Part shown: one piece after another, positions 15,721-22,646 of the stretch
Layout of the letters: the number at the start of each line of letters is the position of its first letter
Position numbering within the stretch: position 1 is the stretch's first letter
DNA from: JAAYCI01 sp031551695
GTDB lineage: Bacteria; Bacillota; Clostridia; Oscillospirales; Ruminococcaceae
DNA length: 36,068 nt
Reading direction: 5' to 3'
NCBI GenBank assembly: GCA_031551695.1
Contig: JAVBNG010000072.1
Span: forward strand, 1-36,068
The notes under the pieces: generated by a model
Told to the model about the DNA's origin: nothing
Seen by the model: the letters and a program-made list of their open reading frames with translations, nothing else
The model's database searches: none
Translations under genes and position numbers: made by a program

Positions 15721-16389
15721 CTAAAAATTCAGTGTAAAGCGGTTTTTGCGGTAATCCAGCAAGCCGTCCCGCTTCATTTTGGAAAGCTCGTGGGAAAGGG
15801 CCGTGCGCTCCACGCACAAAAAATCGGCCAGTTCCTCGCGGTTGAACGGCACGGCAACTTCCGCGCCTTGCTGCGCCGCCAGCGTTTCCAGGTATAAAAG
15901 CACCTTGGCGCGCACGGTTTTCTGGCGCAGCACCTCCGTGCGGTCTTGCAAAAACAGGTTTTTGTTTGCGATGATGCGCAGCAGGTTTTGCAGCAGCTGC
16001 CGGTGGAAGCGGCACGCCTCGCCGCAGGGGTGCAGAATGCGGGAATAGTCCAGCAGCAGCACGGCGGCGTCGCTGCCGGCCGCCACGCTTACCGGGCTTT
16101 CTTCCACACCCGCGCAGCACAGCGCTTCGGCAAAAATATCCCCCGGCACAAGCGCCGCCATGATGGCGCGGCTGCCGCTGTAGTCTTCCTTCAGCACGTT
16201 CATCTGCCCCGCCAGCACCACGCCGATGGACACGGGCTTTTCGCCCGCCAGTAGCACAAAGCCGTCTTTTTGCACACGCCTTGTTTTGGCCCGCAGGCAG
16301 CCCAGCATGGCGGCAAGGTCTTCCCGCTCAATGCCGGAAAACAGCGGTGTTTTGGCCAAAACGGGAAAATGTTGCTCCAAAGGCGGCAC
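15721..16389 (-). CDS. Crp/Fnr-family transcription regulator, 222 aa
   Basis: The frame opens at GTG 16389 with no obvious ribosome binding site, so the start is uncertain. Residues about 10-120 form the cyclic-nucleotide-binding-type jelly roll (LFSGIEREDLAAML, GFVLLAGEKPVSIGVVLAG, and LVPGDIFAEALCCAG). A long dimer helix follows, then a winged helix (about 165-220, FNREELADFLCVERTALSHELSKMKRDGLLDYRKNRFTL). Cys residues (CCAG and HPCGEACRF) are present but do not form the classic Fnr four-Cys iron-sulfur set. It lies 27 bp upstream of metH on the same strand and is divergent from a ferredoxin-type gene. In clostridial genomes a Crp-like regulator next to such a ferredoxin gene usually accompanies hcp (hydroxylamine reductase), which is missing here. 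Confidence 0.85.
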   Translation of the reverse strand: MPPLEQHFPVLAKTPLFSGIEREDLAAMLGCLRAKTRRVQKDGFVLLAGEKPVSIGVVLAGQMNVLKEDYSGSRAIMAALVPGDIFAEALCCAGVEESPVSVAAGSDAAVLLLDYSRILHPCGEACRFHRQLLQNLLRIIANKNLFLQDRTEVLRQKTVRAKVLLYLETLAAQQGAEVAVPFNREELADFLCVERTALSHELSKMKRDGLLDYRKNRFTLNF

Positions 16390-16401
16390 CCCCGGTTAAA
16401 T

Positions 16402-16415
16402 GTGGTTAAAACCAC
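16402..16415. promoter_or_regulatory. Possible operator between crp-like and ferredoxin genes
   Basis: Perfect dyad GTGGTT-AA-AACCAC, 13 bp upstream of the crp-like start and in the divergent control region. It is placed well for autoregulation. No other copy was noticed in the window. Confidence 0.4.
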
Positions 16416-16549
16416 GGAATTTTATCCCCTCCATGGTATCATAGAACCAGCGAAAGAGCCAGCGCAAAGCCGGCACGCAACAACAAAAGCACAGCCGCAA
16501 AAGCGCAAAGCGCAGAACGCAGCCGCAAAAGCGGCAAGGAGGCAAATAT

Positions 16550-17269
16550 ATGGTTCGGAAAATCATCAAAATCGACAAAGAAAAATGCAACGGGTGCGGG
16601 CTGTGTGTAAGCGCCTGCCATGAAAGCGCCATCGGCCTGGTGGGCGGCAAGGCGCAGCTGCTGCGCGACGACTACTGCGACGGCCTGGGCGACTGCCTGC
16701 CGGCGTGCCCCACGGGCGCCATCACCTTTGAAGAGCGCGAGGCCCTTGCCTATAACGAGGCCGAAGTGAAGAAAAACATGGCGGCGAAAGCGCAAGCGCA
16801 GGCGCCGGAAGAGCTTGCCTGTGGCTGCCCCGGCACCCACGCGAAGGCCATCCGCCGCGAAGAGGCCGCAGCGCCCACGGCGGTGAGCAGCGCGGCCGCG
16901 CCGTCACAGCTGAACCAGTGGCCGGTGCAAATCAAGCTGGTGCCGGTGAACGCGCCATACCTCGACGGCGCGCACCTGCTGGTGGCGGCGGACTGCGCCG
17001 CCTACGCCTACGGCAATTTCCATAACGACTTCATGAAAAACAAAATTACGCTTATCGGCTGCCCCAAGCTGGACGACGGCGACTACAGCGAAAAGCTTGC
17101 GGCCATTTTGCGCGAGAACGATATCAAATCTGTAACGGTTGCGCGCATGGAAGTGCCCTGTTGCGGCGGCATTGAAAACGCCGTGAAAACGGCGCTGCAG
17201 CAAAGCGGGAAAATGATCCCCTGGCAGGTGGTCACCATCACGACAGACGGCGGTGTGCTGCCCGTTTAG
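16550..17269 (+). CDS. 4Fe-4S ferredoxin-type protein with C-terminal conserved domain, 239 aa
   Basis: ATG 16550 is preceded by AAGGAGG. Residues 1-60 are a two-cluster ferredoxin module: CNGCGLCVSACH gives one 4Fe-4S site, and the second, YCDGLGDCLPACPTGAI, has the longer CxxxxxC spacing found in this family. Residues about 85-125 are an Ala-rich linker with CGCPGTH. Residues about 125-239 (WPVQIKLVPVNAPYLDGAHLLVAADCAAYAYGNFH, LIGCPKLDD, and VPCCGGIENAVKTAL) form a second domain with five Cys, probably redox-active. Likely a cytoplasmic electron-transfer protein. It is divergent from the crp-like gene, its probable regulator. It might serve reductive steps such as methionine synthase reactivation or MetF, but this is inference from position only. 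Confidence 0.88.
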   Translation: MVRKIIKIDKEKCNGCGLCVSACHESAIGLVGGKAQLLRDDYCDGLGDCLPACPTGAITFEEREALAYNEAEVKKNMAAKAQAQAPEELACGCPGTHAKAIRREEAAAPTAVSSAAAPSQLNQWPVQIKLVPVNAPYLDGAHLLVAADCAAYAYGNFHNDFMKNKITLIGCPKLDDGDYSEKLAAILRENDIKSVTVARMEVPCCGGIENAVKTALQQSGKMIPWQVVTITTDGGVLPV

Positions 17270-17368
17270 GCCGGTGCCCGGCCGGGCGGTATCGTGCCCG
17301 CCTTGCGGCACTCTGGCGCATGTTTATGTCACACGCCTCCGATGGGTTCCCAGGCGCAGGCGTAAATG

Positions 17369-18232
17369 TCAGTATAACAGGTCCTTTACGCCCGCGTACA
17401 CGCGCTTGGCCACCTCGGGGCGGTTCATGGCGTACAGGTGGATGCCGTCCACGCCGGCCTCGATGAGGTCGCGCGCTTGGCAAATGGCATAATCCAGCCC
17501 GGCCTCGTAAAAAGAGGCCGGGTCGTTTTGGTATTTGCGCACCATGGCGGCGAAACCGGCCGGGATGGACGCCGAGGACATGGCAAGGGTGCGTTCCACC
17601 TGCGTGATGGAGACGATGGGCATCACGCCGGCCTCCACGGGGCAGTTCACCTGTTTTTTACGCGCCAGGTTCAAAAAACGGAAAAACTTGCCGTTGTCAA
17701 AAAACAGCTGGCTCACAAAATGCCCGGCCCCGGCGTCAATTTTAAAACGCAGGCGGTCCACGTCGTCGGCAAGGCAGGAACTGTCCGGGTGGCCTTCCGG
17801 GTAGCACGCGGCCGCGATGTAAAAACCTCCGCGCGCCTTGATGGCGGCGCAAAGGTCGCTGGCGTGGGCAAAGTCGCGGCAGGCCGGGCGGCCGTTTATC
17901 ACGTCGCCGCGCAGGGCCAAAATATTCTCCACGCCCGCGTCCCGCAGGCGGGAAAGTTCGTCGTCCACCGCGTTCCGGGGCGAGCCCAGGCACGTGAGGT
18001 GGGCCAACGGTTCCACCCCTAGCTTTTGCCGCAGGTAGCGTGCGATGTCGGCGGTGTATTCCGTGGCGCCGCTGCCCCCGGCGGAGTATGTGACGCTGAT
18101 GTAGTCGGCGCCGATTTTTTGGGTGGCGTCCAGCGTCTTGTACACCGTTTCCACGCCGCTGGTGCGTTTCGGTGGGAACACCTCAACGGCAAAGAGGCAT
18201 TTTTGTTCTTTAAACAGGCCGTCCAGTTTCAT
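17369..18232 (-). CDS. metF: 5,10-methylenetetrahydrofolate reductase, 287 aa
   Basis: Reduces methylene-tetrahydrofolate to methyl-tetrahydrofolate, the methyl donor for metH. ATG 18232 has GGAGTG upstream. The FAD-binding TIM barrel is complete: FAVEVFPPKRTSG at the N-terminus (catalytic Glu in EVFPPK), ADYISVTYSAGGSG, AHLTCLGS, ILALRGD, FYIAAACYPEGHPDS, FVSQLFFDN, EAGVMPIVS and the C-terminal VDGIHLYAMNRPE. The length is that of the short bacterial MetF. Clostridial MetF often needs a partner such as MetV; none is visible. It faces the ferredoxin gene tail to tail, 99 bp apart. I see no strong terminator in that gap. Confidence 0.95.
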   Translation of the reverse strand: MKLDGLFKEQKCLFAVEVFPPKRTSGVETVYKTLDATQKIGADYISVTYSAGGSGATEYTADIARYLRQKLGVEPLAHLTCLGSPRNAVDDELSRLRDAGVENILALRGDVINGRPACRDFAHASDLCAAIKARGGFYIAAACYPEGHPDSSCLADDVDRLRFKIDAGAGHFVSQLFFDNGKFFRFLNLARKKQVNCPVEAGVMPIVSITQVERTLAMSSASIPAGFAAMVRKYQNDPASFYEAGLDYAICQARDLIEAGVDGIHLYAMNRPEVAKRVYAGVKDLLY

Positions 18233-18359
18233 CTGTCACTCCACAACACGCGCCACCGCAAAAGCGCGAGTATTCCTGCCTTTATGATACCGCAAACGCG
18301 CCTGTTTGAAAAGGCCCGCCGCGATAAAACAGCGCTGCGGCCCGTTTTTTACAAAACCT

Positions 18360-18389
18360 TTGCGCACCGGGCGGTATATCTGGTATACT
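18360..18389 (+). promoter_or_regulatory. Probable promoter of the tRNA-Leu locus
   Basis: TTGCGC (18360-18365), 18-bp spacer, TATACT (18384-18389), ten bases before the first tRNA-Leu 5' half. The original intact tRNA-Leu may have stood directly behind it. Confidence 0.5.
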
Positions 18390-18398
18390 ATATCGTGC

Positions 18399-18441
18399 GC
18401 CGCTGTGGTGAAATTGGCAGACACCAGGCTTTAAAATCTGG
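18399..18441 (+). pseudogene. tRNA-Leu 5' half, fragment 1
   Basis: Acceptor strand GCCGCTG, a D arm with GTGAAATTGGCAGACA, and an anticodon stem CCAGG/TCTGG around CTTTAAAA (one base longer than normal; anticodon would be TAA). The variable arm, T arm and 3' acceptor strand are missing; the bases after 18441 do not fold into them. It lies directly behind a promoter. Confidence 0.7.
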
Positions 18442-18568
18442 GGATGTGAAAAGGCACCATGCCCTGCCAAACTTGCTTGTGCGTTGGTTTTGCAGCTTGC
18501 AGTTCGCTGTCCGTCTCCATTTCTTTTGCGTTTTTCTTTTGTCCTGCGTTATCCTTAAATAAACCCTT

Positions 18569-18611
18569 GCCGTCGTGGTGGAATTGGCAGACACCCAGGA
18601 CTTAAAATCTA
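18569..18611 (+). pseudogene. tRNA-Leu 5' half, fragment 2
   Basis: GCCGTCG, GTGGAATTGGCAGACAC, then CAGGACTTAAAATCT and loss of homology right after the anticodon loop. The shared ATTGGCAGAC is 170 bp from that of fragment 1 and 171 bp from that of the intact tRNA. Confidence 0.7.
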
Positions 18612-18739
18612 ACGTGTCTTTACTTGCACTCCTGCCCACAAACCCGCTGCACAAGCGGCTTTGGCGAACGGCCCACAATGGCATTTTTCAAAAGTTCTTC
18701 GGTCTTTTCTGCGGTTCTTCTGAGATACTGTTTTTTCAC

Positions 18740-18826
18740 GCCGCCATGATGGAATTGGCAGACATACCTGACTTAAAATCAGGAATCGGAAACGATGTGC
18801 CGGTTCAAATCCGGCTGGCGGCACCA
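18740..18826 (+). tRNA. tRNA-Leu(UAA)
   Basis: A complete 87-nt class II tRNA. Acceptor GCCGCCA pairs with TGGCGGC. Anticodon stem CCTGA/TCAGG holds CTTAAAA (anticodon TAA). The long variable arm ATCGGAAACGAT forms a stem, the T arm is GCCGGTTCAAATCCGGC, and ACCA is encoded. It is the insertion target of the conjugative element that starts immediately downstream. Confidence 0.95.
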
Positions 18827-18846
18827 TCGGGGCCTTTAGGCCCCGA
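18801..18846. other. Putative left attachment site of the conjugative element
   Basis: The 3' end of tRNA-Leu and its terminator abut the integrase gene, whose stop codon (18836-18838) lies inside the terminator stem. Integrases of this kind often use tRNA 3' ends as attB. The exact core cannot be defined without the right end, which lies outside the window. Confidence 0.5.
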
Positions 18847-18852
18847 TTTTTT
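18827..18852 (+). terminator. Terminator of tRNA-Leu
   Basis: Perfect stem TCGGGGCC/GGCCCCGA (18827-18834 with 18839-18846), loop TTTA, then TTTTTTG. The integrase coding end runs through it on the other strand. Confidence 0.9.
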
Positions 18853-20053
18853 GTTGCTCGTCCACCGGGCCGCCGCCCAATGCGCTGGCGATGGCGTTGG
18901 CACTGGAAATCTTGCTCTTGCTGTCAAGGTGTGCATAAATGTTGGCCGTGGTGTTGTAACTGCTGTGGCCTAGCCATTCCTGTATCTGCTTCATGCTTAC
19001 CCCATTGGCAAGCAATAGGCTGGCGCAAGAATGGCGCAAATCGTGAAAACGTATGTGCCGCAGGCCATGCTTTTTTAGCAGCTTACCAAAGTGCTGCGAC
19101 ACCACATCGGGCGTTACCAAATTGCCAAGCCGCCCGGTGTTCACATATTGCAGATTGTCGGTGCGGTACGACTTTCCATATCTCTGGCGGTACGCCTCTT
19201 GCTGTGCTTTCTTCTGTAACAGCTTTTCCTCGATGGCCGGGATAAGGGGTAACGTGCGAAAACTGGACTTGTTTTTGGTGCGGTTCCGCTTCTGGAAAAT
19301 CATGTTCCCGGCTTCATCCTCTGCCCGCACAACAATGTGGTTGACGGTGATGGTTTTGTTCTCAAAATCAATTGCATCCCACCGCAGACCCATGACTTCA
19401 CTGCGCCGCAGTCCATAGTAGGCGGCAATCATCACTGGCAACTCCATTATCGTGCCTTTTGTCACTTCAAAAAGCTGTGCCAGTTCTTGTTTGTTATAAA
19501 TGTCCGCCACATGTGGTTTGATTTTTGGCACTTCCACCTTGTCGGCAGGGTTGGATGGAATAAGGTCTGATATCATGGCCGATTTTAGCGCCTTGCGTAG
19601 ATTGGCATGGTGGTGTCTCACGGTACTGGCCGAATTGCCACGCTCCATTTGCAGATAGTCATAATACGATTTGACGTGTTTTGCTTCCAGTTCGTGTAGG
19701 TAAAGGCCCAATGGTTCAAAGTAAGGCAACATCACCTTTTCCATAACGCGCCGATAGCTGATATAGGTACTGCCTTCCACCTGCTGCTTTATCAGCTTTA
19801 GCCATCCGGCCAGATAGTCAACCAACAGAATTTGAGCCTGCTGCCCGCTGGCCTGCATCTGCTCCATCCGCAATTCATCTGCTTCATACTCGTTGATGGT
19901 TTCCCGCAATATGTTGTCGGCCTTGCGCTTGTTGCCCTTTACGGCGGCAAGCCCGGTAGAAATCCATTTGGGTTTCCATTTTCCATCCTCGCCGCGCAGG
20001 TTCAGCACCACATAATATCTGCCTTTTTTCTCTTGTAGACGGCCTGTAATCAT
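18836..20053 (-). CDS. int: Tyrosine recombinase (integrase) of the element, 405 aa
   Basis: Catalyses site-specific integration and excision of the element. ATG 20053 has GGAGG upstream. Residues 1-60 are an arm-type DNA-binding N-terminus (GRYYVVLNLRGEDGKWKPKWISTGL). Residues about 75-165 are the SAM-like core-binding domain. Residues about 185-385 are the catalytic domain, with Arg216 (YYGLRRSEV), Lys in the beta hairpin region, His337-x-x-Arg340 (FHDLRHSCASLLL), His363 (LGHSS) and Tyr373 (NIYAHLD), so all active-site residues are present. Length and motifs match Tn916-like integrases. It lies directly beside tRNA-Leu, with its stop codon within the tRNA terminator. The excisionase-like gene is 96 bp upstream. 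Confidence 0.95.
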   Translation of the reverse strand: MITGRLQEKKGRYYVVLNLRGEDGKWKPKWISTGLAAVKGNKRKADNILRETINEYEADELRMEQMQASGQQAQILLVDYLAGWLKLIKQQVEGSTYISYRRVMEKVMLPYFEPLGLYLHELEAKHVKSYYDYLQMERGNSASTVRHHHANLRKALKSAMISDLIPSNPADKVEVPKIKPHVADIYNKQELAQLFEVTKGTIMELPVMIAAYYGLRRSEVMGLRWDAIDFENKTITVNHIVVRAEDEAGNMIFQKRNRTKNKSSFRTLPLIPAIEEKLLQKKAQQEAYRQRYGKSYRTDNLQYVNTGRLGNLVTPDVVSQHFGKLLKKHGLRHIRFHDLRHSCASLLLANGVSMKQIQEWLGHSSYNTTANIYAHLDSKSKISSANAIASALGGGPVDEQQKIGA

Positions 20054-20149
20054 TTACTTTACCTCCATGATTAGGCCCTATTTCTACCACTGATAAGTAA
20101 ATTATAGTGGCAAAAGGGCGGGCACACAAGACTGTGGCAAATGGCAATC

Positions 20150-20398
20150 CTATGTGTTTGTCACACCTTGAAGGTACGAAATGATGTTTATTTTCGGTAT
20201 TTTATAGTCTTTCCCCAATTTGAAGTTGCCAACTGCCTTGCTGCGCAACAACTTATAACAGGATTTTCGGCTGATGCCGCCCAACATGGCGCACATTTCA
20301 TCAACGCCAACCACATCGTCATAGCCGATAAAGCGTTGATGGTAATAATCTGCAAAATTGTTTGTCAAGGCTCTGTTTTCGGTTTTTTCGGATTCCAC
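20150..20398 (-). CDS. Excisionase-like small DNA-binding protein, about 82 aa
   Basis: The start is uncertain. AAAGGAGGG is present, but the ATG at 20407 touches it; GTG 20398 (spacing about 10) or TTG 20401 fit better. The visible domain DEMCAMLGGISRKSCYKLLRSKAV followed by KIPKINIISYLQG is a winged helix-turn-helix of the MerR/Xis type: helix, turn, recognition helix, then a short wing. Such proteins, next to and upstream of a tyrosine integrase, bend DNA at the attachment sites and steer recombination to excision. Position and size fit an excisionase. Alternatively it could be a transcription regulator of int. Confidence 0.75.
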   Translation of the reverse strand: MESEKTENRALTNNFADYYHQRFIGYDDVVGVDEMCAMLGGISRKSCYKLLRSKAVGNFKLGKDYKIPKINIISYLQGVTNT

Positions 20399-20407
20399 CA
20401 AAAGCAT

Positions 20408-20813
20408 CCCTCCTTTGACGAAGGGCCGCGCCTCCTGCATTTGCAGCGGCGCGGCCCAAACAACAGGGCGATAAAATGCTCGTGGGCTACCGGCAACGGG
20501 TCGTTGCTCCATAGGCCGGCGCCGTGCGCCGCCTCCCCCTTCACGCGGGCTGCCCCTTTCGGGCGCAGAAGTATCATTATCGGGTTCCGTTTCGCCTTTT
20601 AGCGGGGCACCACTCCCGCCCGCCGCACACGTTTGTCGCTCCCGGCAGGGTAGCTATCACCCCCTTGGCCCTGCCGATCATCGCGCCGTATGCGGCTGGC
20701 TTTCCCGCACAAGCGGGCAGCAAACCCAACGTAGTAACCACACGATATTCTCTTGTCAAAGTTCAGCGTTGCAGTAGGGGCCGCGTTTTTGTCCCTCATA
20801 TAACAGGGAATAT
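20408..20813. other. 405-bp intergenic region upstream of the excisionase-like gene
   Basis: GC-rich with short inverted segments. Several short frames are open but none has a ribosome binding site or a familiar domain. It may hold the promoter for the excisionase/integrase genes and arm-type sites. I see no defined signal. Confidence 0.35.
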
Positions 20814-21272
20814 TCAGCCATTTTGTTGATACCCCCAAAATTGTTGATAGTGTTCGAGGTAGAACCTCAGTTCCTCCCTGGCTTTGGACAGCACCCGGCT
20901 CACCACCGCCTTATCGATGCCCTCCATATCCGCAATCTCCTGCACGGTGTAACCCTTGAAGTAATAGGCGTGGACATAGTTTTTCTGCCGGGGCAACAGG
21001 CGGTTGATGGCACCGTTCACAACGCCGTTGCGCTCCCGCTTTTCAACCTTATCCAGCACCCCTTGCCCAAGGTCATACACCAGCAGTTCCGTCTCACCCT
21101 CCACATACCCGTTCTTGTCTAAGAAGCGCCGGTCCTCCCGGCGTCGGGTGCGTTCCCGCTTCTCTTCATTTTCCAAAAACCGTGCAACCGACGGGGACAC
21201 ATTTACCTGCACCGTCTTTCCATCAGCCAGCTTGTAGTTGATTGTTTCATGGCGAGGTTTTCCATTGTCCAT
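20814..21272 (-). CDS. Sigma-70 region 4-like regulator, 152 aa
   Basis: ATG 21272 is chosen for the AGGGGG upstream. Residues 1-60 are basic and helical (KLADGKTVQVNVSPSVARFLENEEKRERTRRREDRRFL). Residues about 75-145 resemble sigma region 4: INRLLPRQKNYVHAYYFKGYTVQEIADMEGIDKAVVSRVLSKAREELRFYL, where TVQEIADMEGIDKAVVSRVLSKA is the helix-turn-helix that would read a -35 element. There is no visible region 2, so it is either an atypical sigma factor or an activator that borrows the fold. Such genes are standard in Tn916/Tn1549-like elements, next to xis and int, and are thought to control excision or transfer. Confidence 0.8.
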   Translation of the reverse strand: MDNGKPRHETINYKLADGKTVQVNVSPSVARFLENEEKRERTRRREDRRFLDKNGYVEGETELLVYDLGQGVLDKVEKRERNGVVNGAINRLLPRQKNYVHAYYFKGYTVQEIADMEGIDKAVVSRVLSKAREELRFYLEHYQQFWGYQQNG

Positions 21273-21525
21273 GTAATACCCCCTTCCTAGGCGATGCGGA
21301 AATGAAAACAATTATTGCCACCGCATACGGCAACAACTGCCCGTCTGTCTGCCGATATTGGAACGTCCCCTCCTTTCCACCGGCGCAAAAGGCGAAGTGT
21401 GGATGAGTATACAAGACATTTTTTGGCGATCCATTTGCAAAGACACAGATATGCTGGCTCAAATAAATAGTTTTTTCTTTGACCTTTCGACTTGGTTCGA
21501 CATTGGAGGCTGAAACACAGCATAA
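21273..21525. other. Upstream region of the sigma-like gene
   Basis: A 250-bp stretch without a gene between the palindrome at 21526 and the sigma-like start. It should contain that gene's promoter. I see no clear -35/-10 pair. Confidence 0.35.
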
Positions 21526-21560
21526 AAATATCCTCGTCACATAATGTGACGAGGATATTT
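21526..21560. repeat. Element palindrome, copy 3 (longest)
   Basis: A perfect 35-bp dyad centred on A21543: left half AAATATCCTCGTCACAT, right half its exact complement. It lies 16 bp after the response-regulator stop. On the minus strand TTTTTATG follows, so this copy could also terminate transcription. Confidence 0.9.
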
Positions 21561-21576
21561 ATCTATATTTCGTTAT

Positions 21577-22275
21577 TTATGCAGAATCGCTATCACGAAA
21601 CCGATAGCCTTCGCCCCACACATTTTCAATGTACTGCGTGTCTGTGAACTGAGCCAGCCTTTTCCGTACATTGTGAATCTGATAGCTCACAACTCCATCC
21701 ACATTTTCGATAAAATCATCGTGCCACACACGGGTGTATATCTGCTCTTTGCTGAGGACGTGATTTTTGTGTTCCGCCAACAGCTTCAGTATAGCGTATT
21801 CCTTGCGGGCAAGGCGTATCTCATCTTGTTGGTAATAGACTTTGCGAATTTCAAAATCAATTAATAAGCCGTGACAGTACACCGATTCTAGGGAGGCATC
21901 GGAAACTGGATCAAAAACACTTTGCTCAACTAGCGCACTTCCCCTCGCAATGATTTCATCGGCAGTAAACGGTTCCCATACGCTCTCATGTGCTGCGTGG
22001 AGACAGTGCCGGAAACTGTCTGCGTCATGCCCGCGCAGCAAGGCCAAGATGGGAACGGAGGTTGTCTCCCTAAAAATTACAACGGGTTCGGCAGAGAAGC
22101 GCCAGGGTGGTATTACTTCCACAACAACCAAGACGTAGTGATTGCGCTGGAGGCGCGCCAAGGCTTCATCGAGCGTACAGACAATATGGGGTTCAATCGC
22201 ACACAAACGCTCGTCCGCAAGGATATTCTCCATGCGGCTCAACGATTGATGCAATATCAGCACTTTCCGTTTCAT
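21577..22275 (-). CDS. OmpR-like response regulator with degenerate receiver, 232 aa
   Basis: ATG 22275 has AAGGGGG five bases upstream. Residues 1-115 have the size and strand pattern of a receiver domain, but the key residues are replaced: the acidic pair after the first strand is missing (VLILHQSL), the phospho-acceptor Asp is Glu53 (LVVVEVIPPW), and the conserved Lys before the Pro is Glu101 (WEPF). Residues about 135-228 are an intact winged helix (ARKEYAILKLLAEHKNHVLSKEQIYTRVW, then VSYQIHNVRKRL and VWGEGYRF). It therefore probably binds DNA without phosphorylation; no histidine kinase is nearby. It is the last gene of the gntR-ABC cargo. Confidence 0.85.
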   Translation of the reverse strand: MKRKVLILHQSLSRMENILADERLCAIEPHIVCTLDEALARLQRNHYVLVVVEVIPPWRFSAEPVVIFRETTSVPILALLRGHDADSFRHCLHAAHESVWEPFTADEIIARGSALVEQSVFDPVSDASLESVYCHGLLIDFEIRKVYYQQDEIRLARKEYAILKLLAEHKNHVLSKEQIYTRVWHDDFIENVDGVVSYQIHNVRKRLAQFTDTQYIENVWGEGYRFRDSDSA

Positions 22276-22346
22276 GGCGTCCCCCTTTCAGCCATGTCTT
22301 GGGGGAAAATAACTTCATTCCAAGTCGGGATAAGTTCTGGCTTGTT

Positions 22347-22607
22347 TCACCGTTCTTTCCTTGCCATCTTCCGGCGCATCGACTTAACGTATTTTTCTGT
22401 TATGTAGTAATGTCCGTTTTTTTCTGCAAGCATTTTTACCATAACAAGACGCTGGATAACGGACTTATCTTTATATGCCACACTTTCAAGTGGAATGGCC
22501 TTGCTTTCATCTGTCGCACCTGCCCTGTAAAAAGCCTTCAGGTATTTGTCATTCTGCGCAGACATGATAGCTGAAACAGCCATAACCGCACCAAAACCAT
22601 ACATCAT
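22347..22607 (-). CDS. Small protein with N-terminal hydrophobic helix, 86 aa
   Basis: ATG 22607 has AAGGGA upstream. Residues 1-18 (MMYGFGAVMAVSAIMSAQ) are one hydrophobic helix. The remainder is basic and looks like a small winged-helix fragment (SVIQRLVMVKMLAEKNGHYYITEKYVKSMRRKMA). I do not recognise a named family. It lies 39 bp after the ABC permease and is probably in the same operon. It may be a membrane-tethered accessory subunit or regulator. Confidence 0.6.
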   Translation of the reverse strand: MMYGFGAVMAVSAIMSAQNDKYLKAFYRAGATDESKAIPLESVAYKDKSVIQRLVMVKMLAEKNGHYYITEKYVKSMRRKMARKER

Positions 22608-22646
22608 TGATTCCCTTCCATTATGATTGTTGTCATGTGGAAATTC

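Noticed and set aside
18399..18611. Two further functional tRNA-Leu genes
   Set aside because: Both lack the variable arm, T arm and 3' acceptor strand; the first also has an eight-base anticodon loop.
20577..20838. Small genes in the gap between the excisionase-like and sigma-like genes
   Set aside because: Short frames without start signals, overlapping each other and the sigma-like gene end; composition does not separate them from intergenic DNA.
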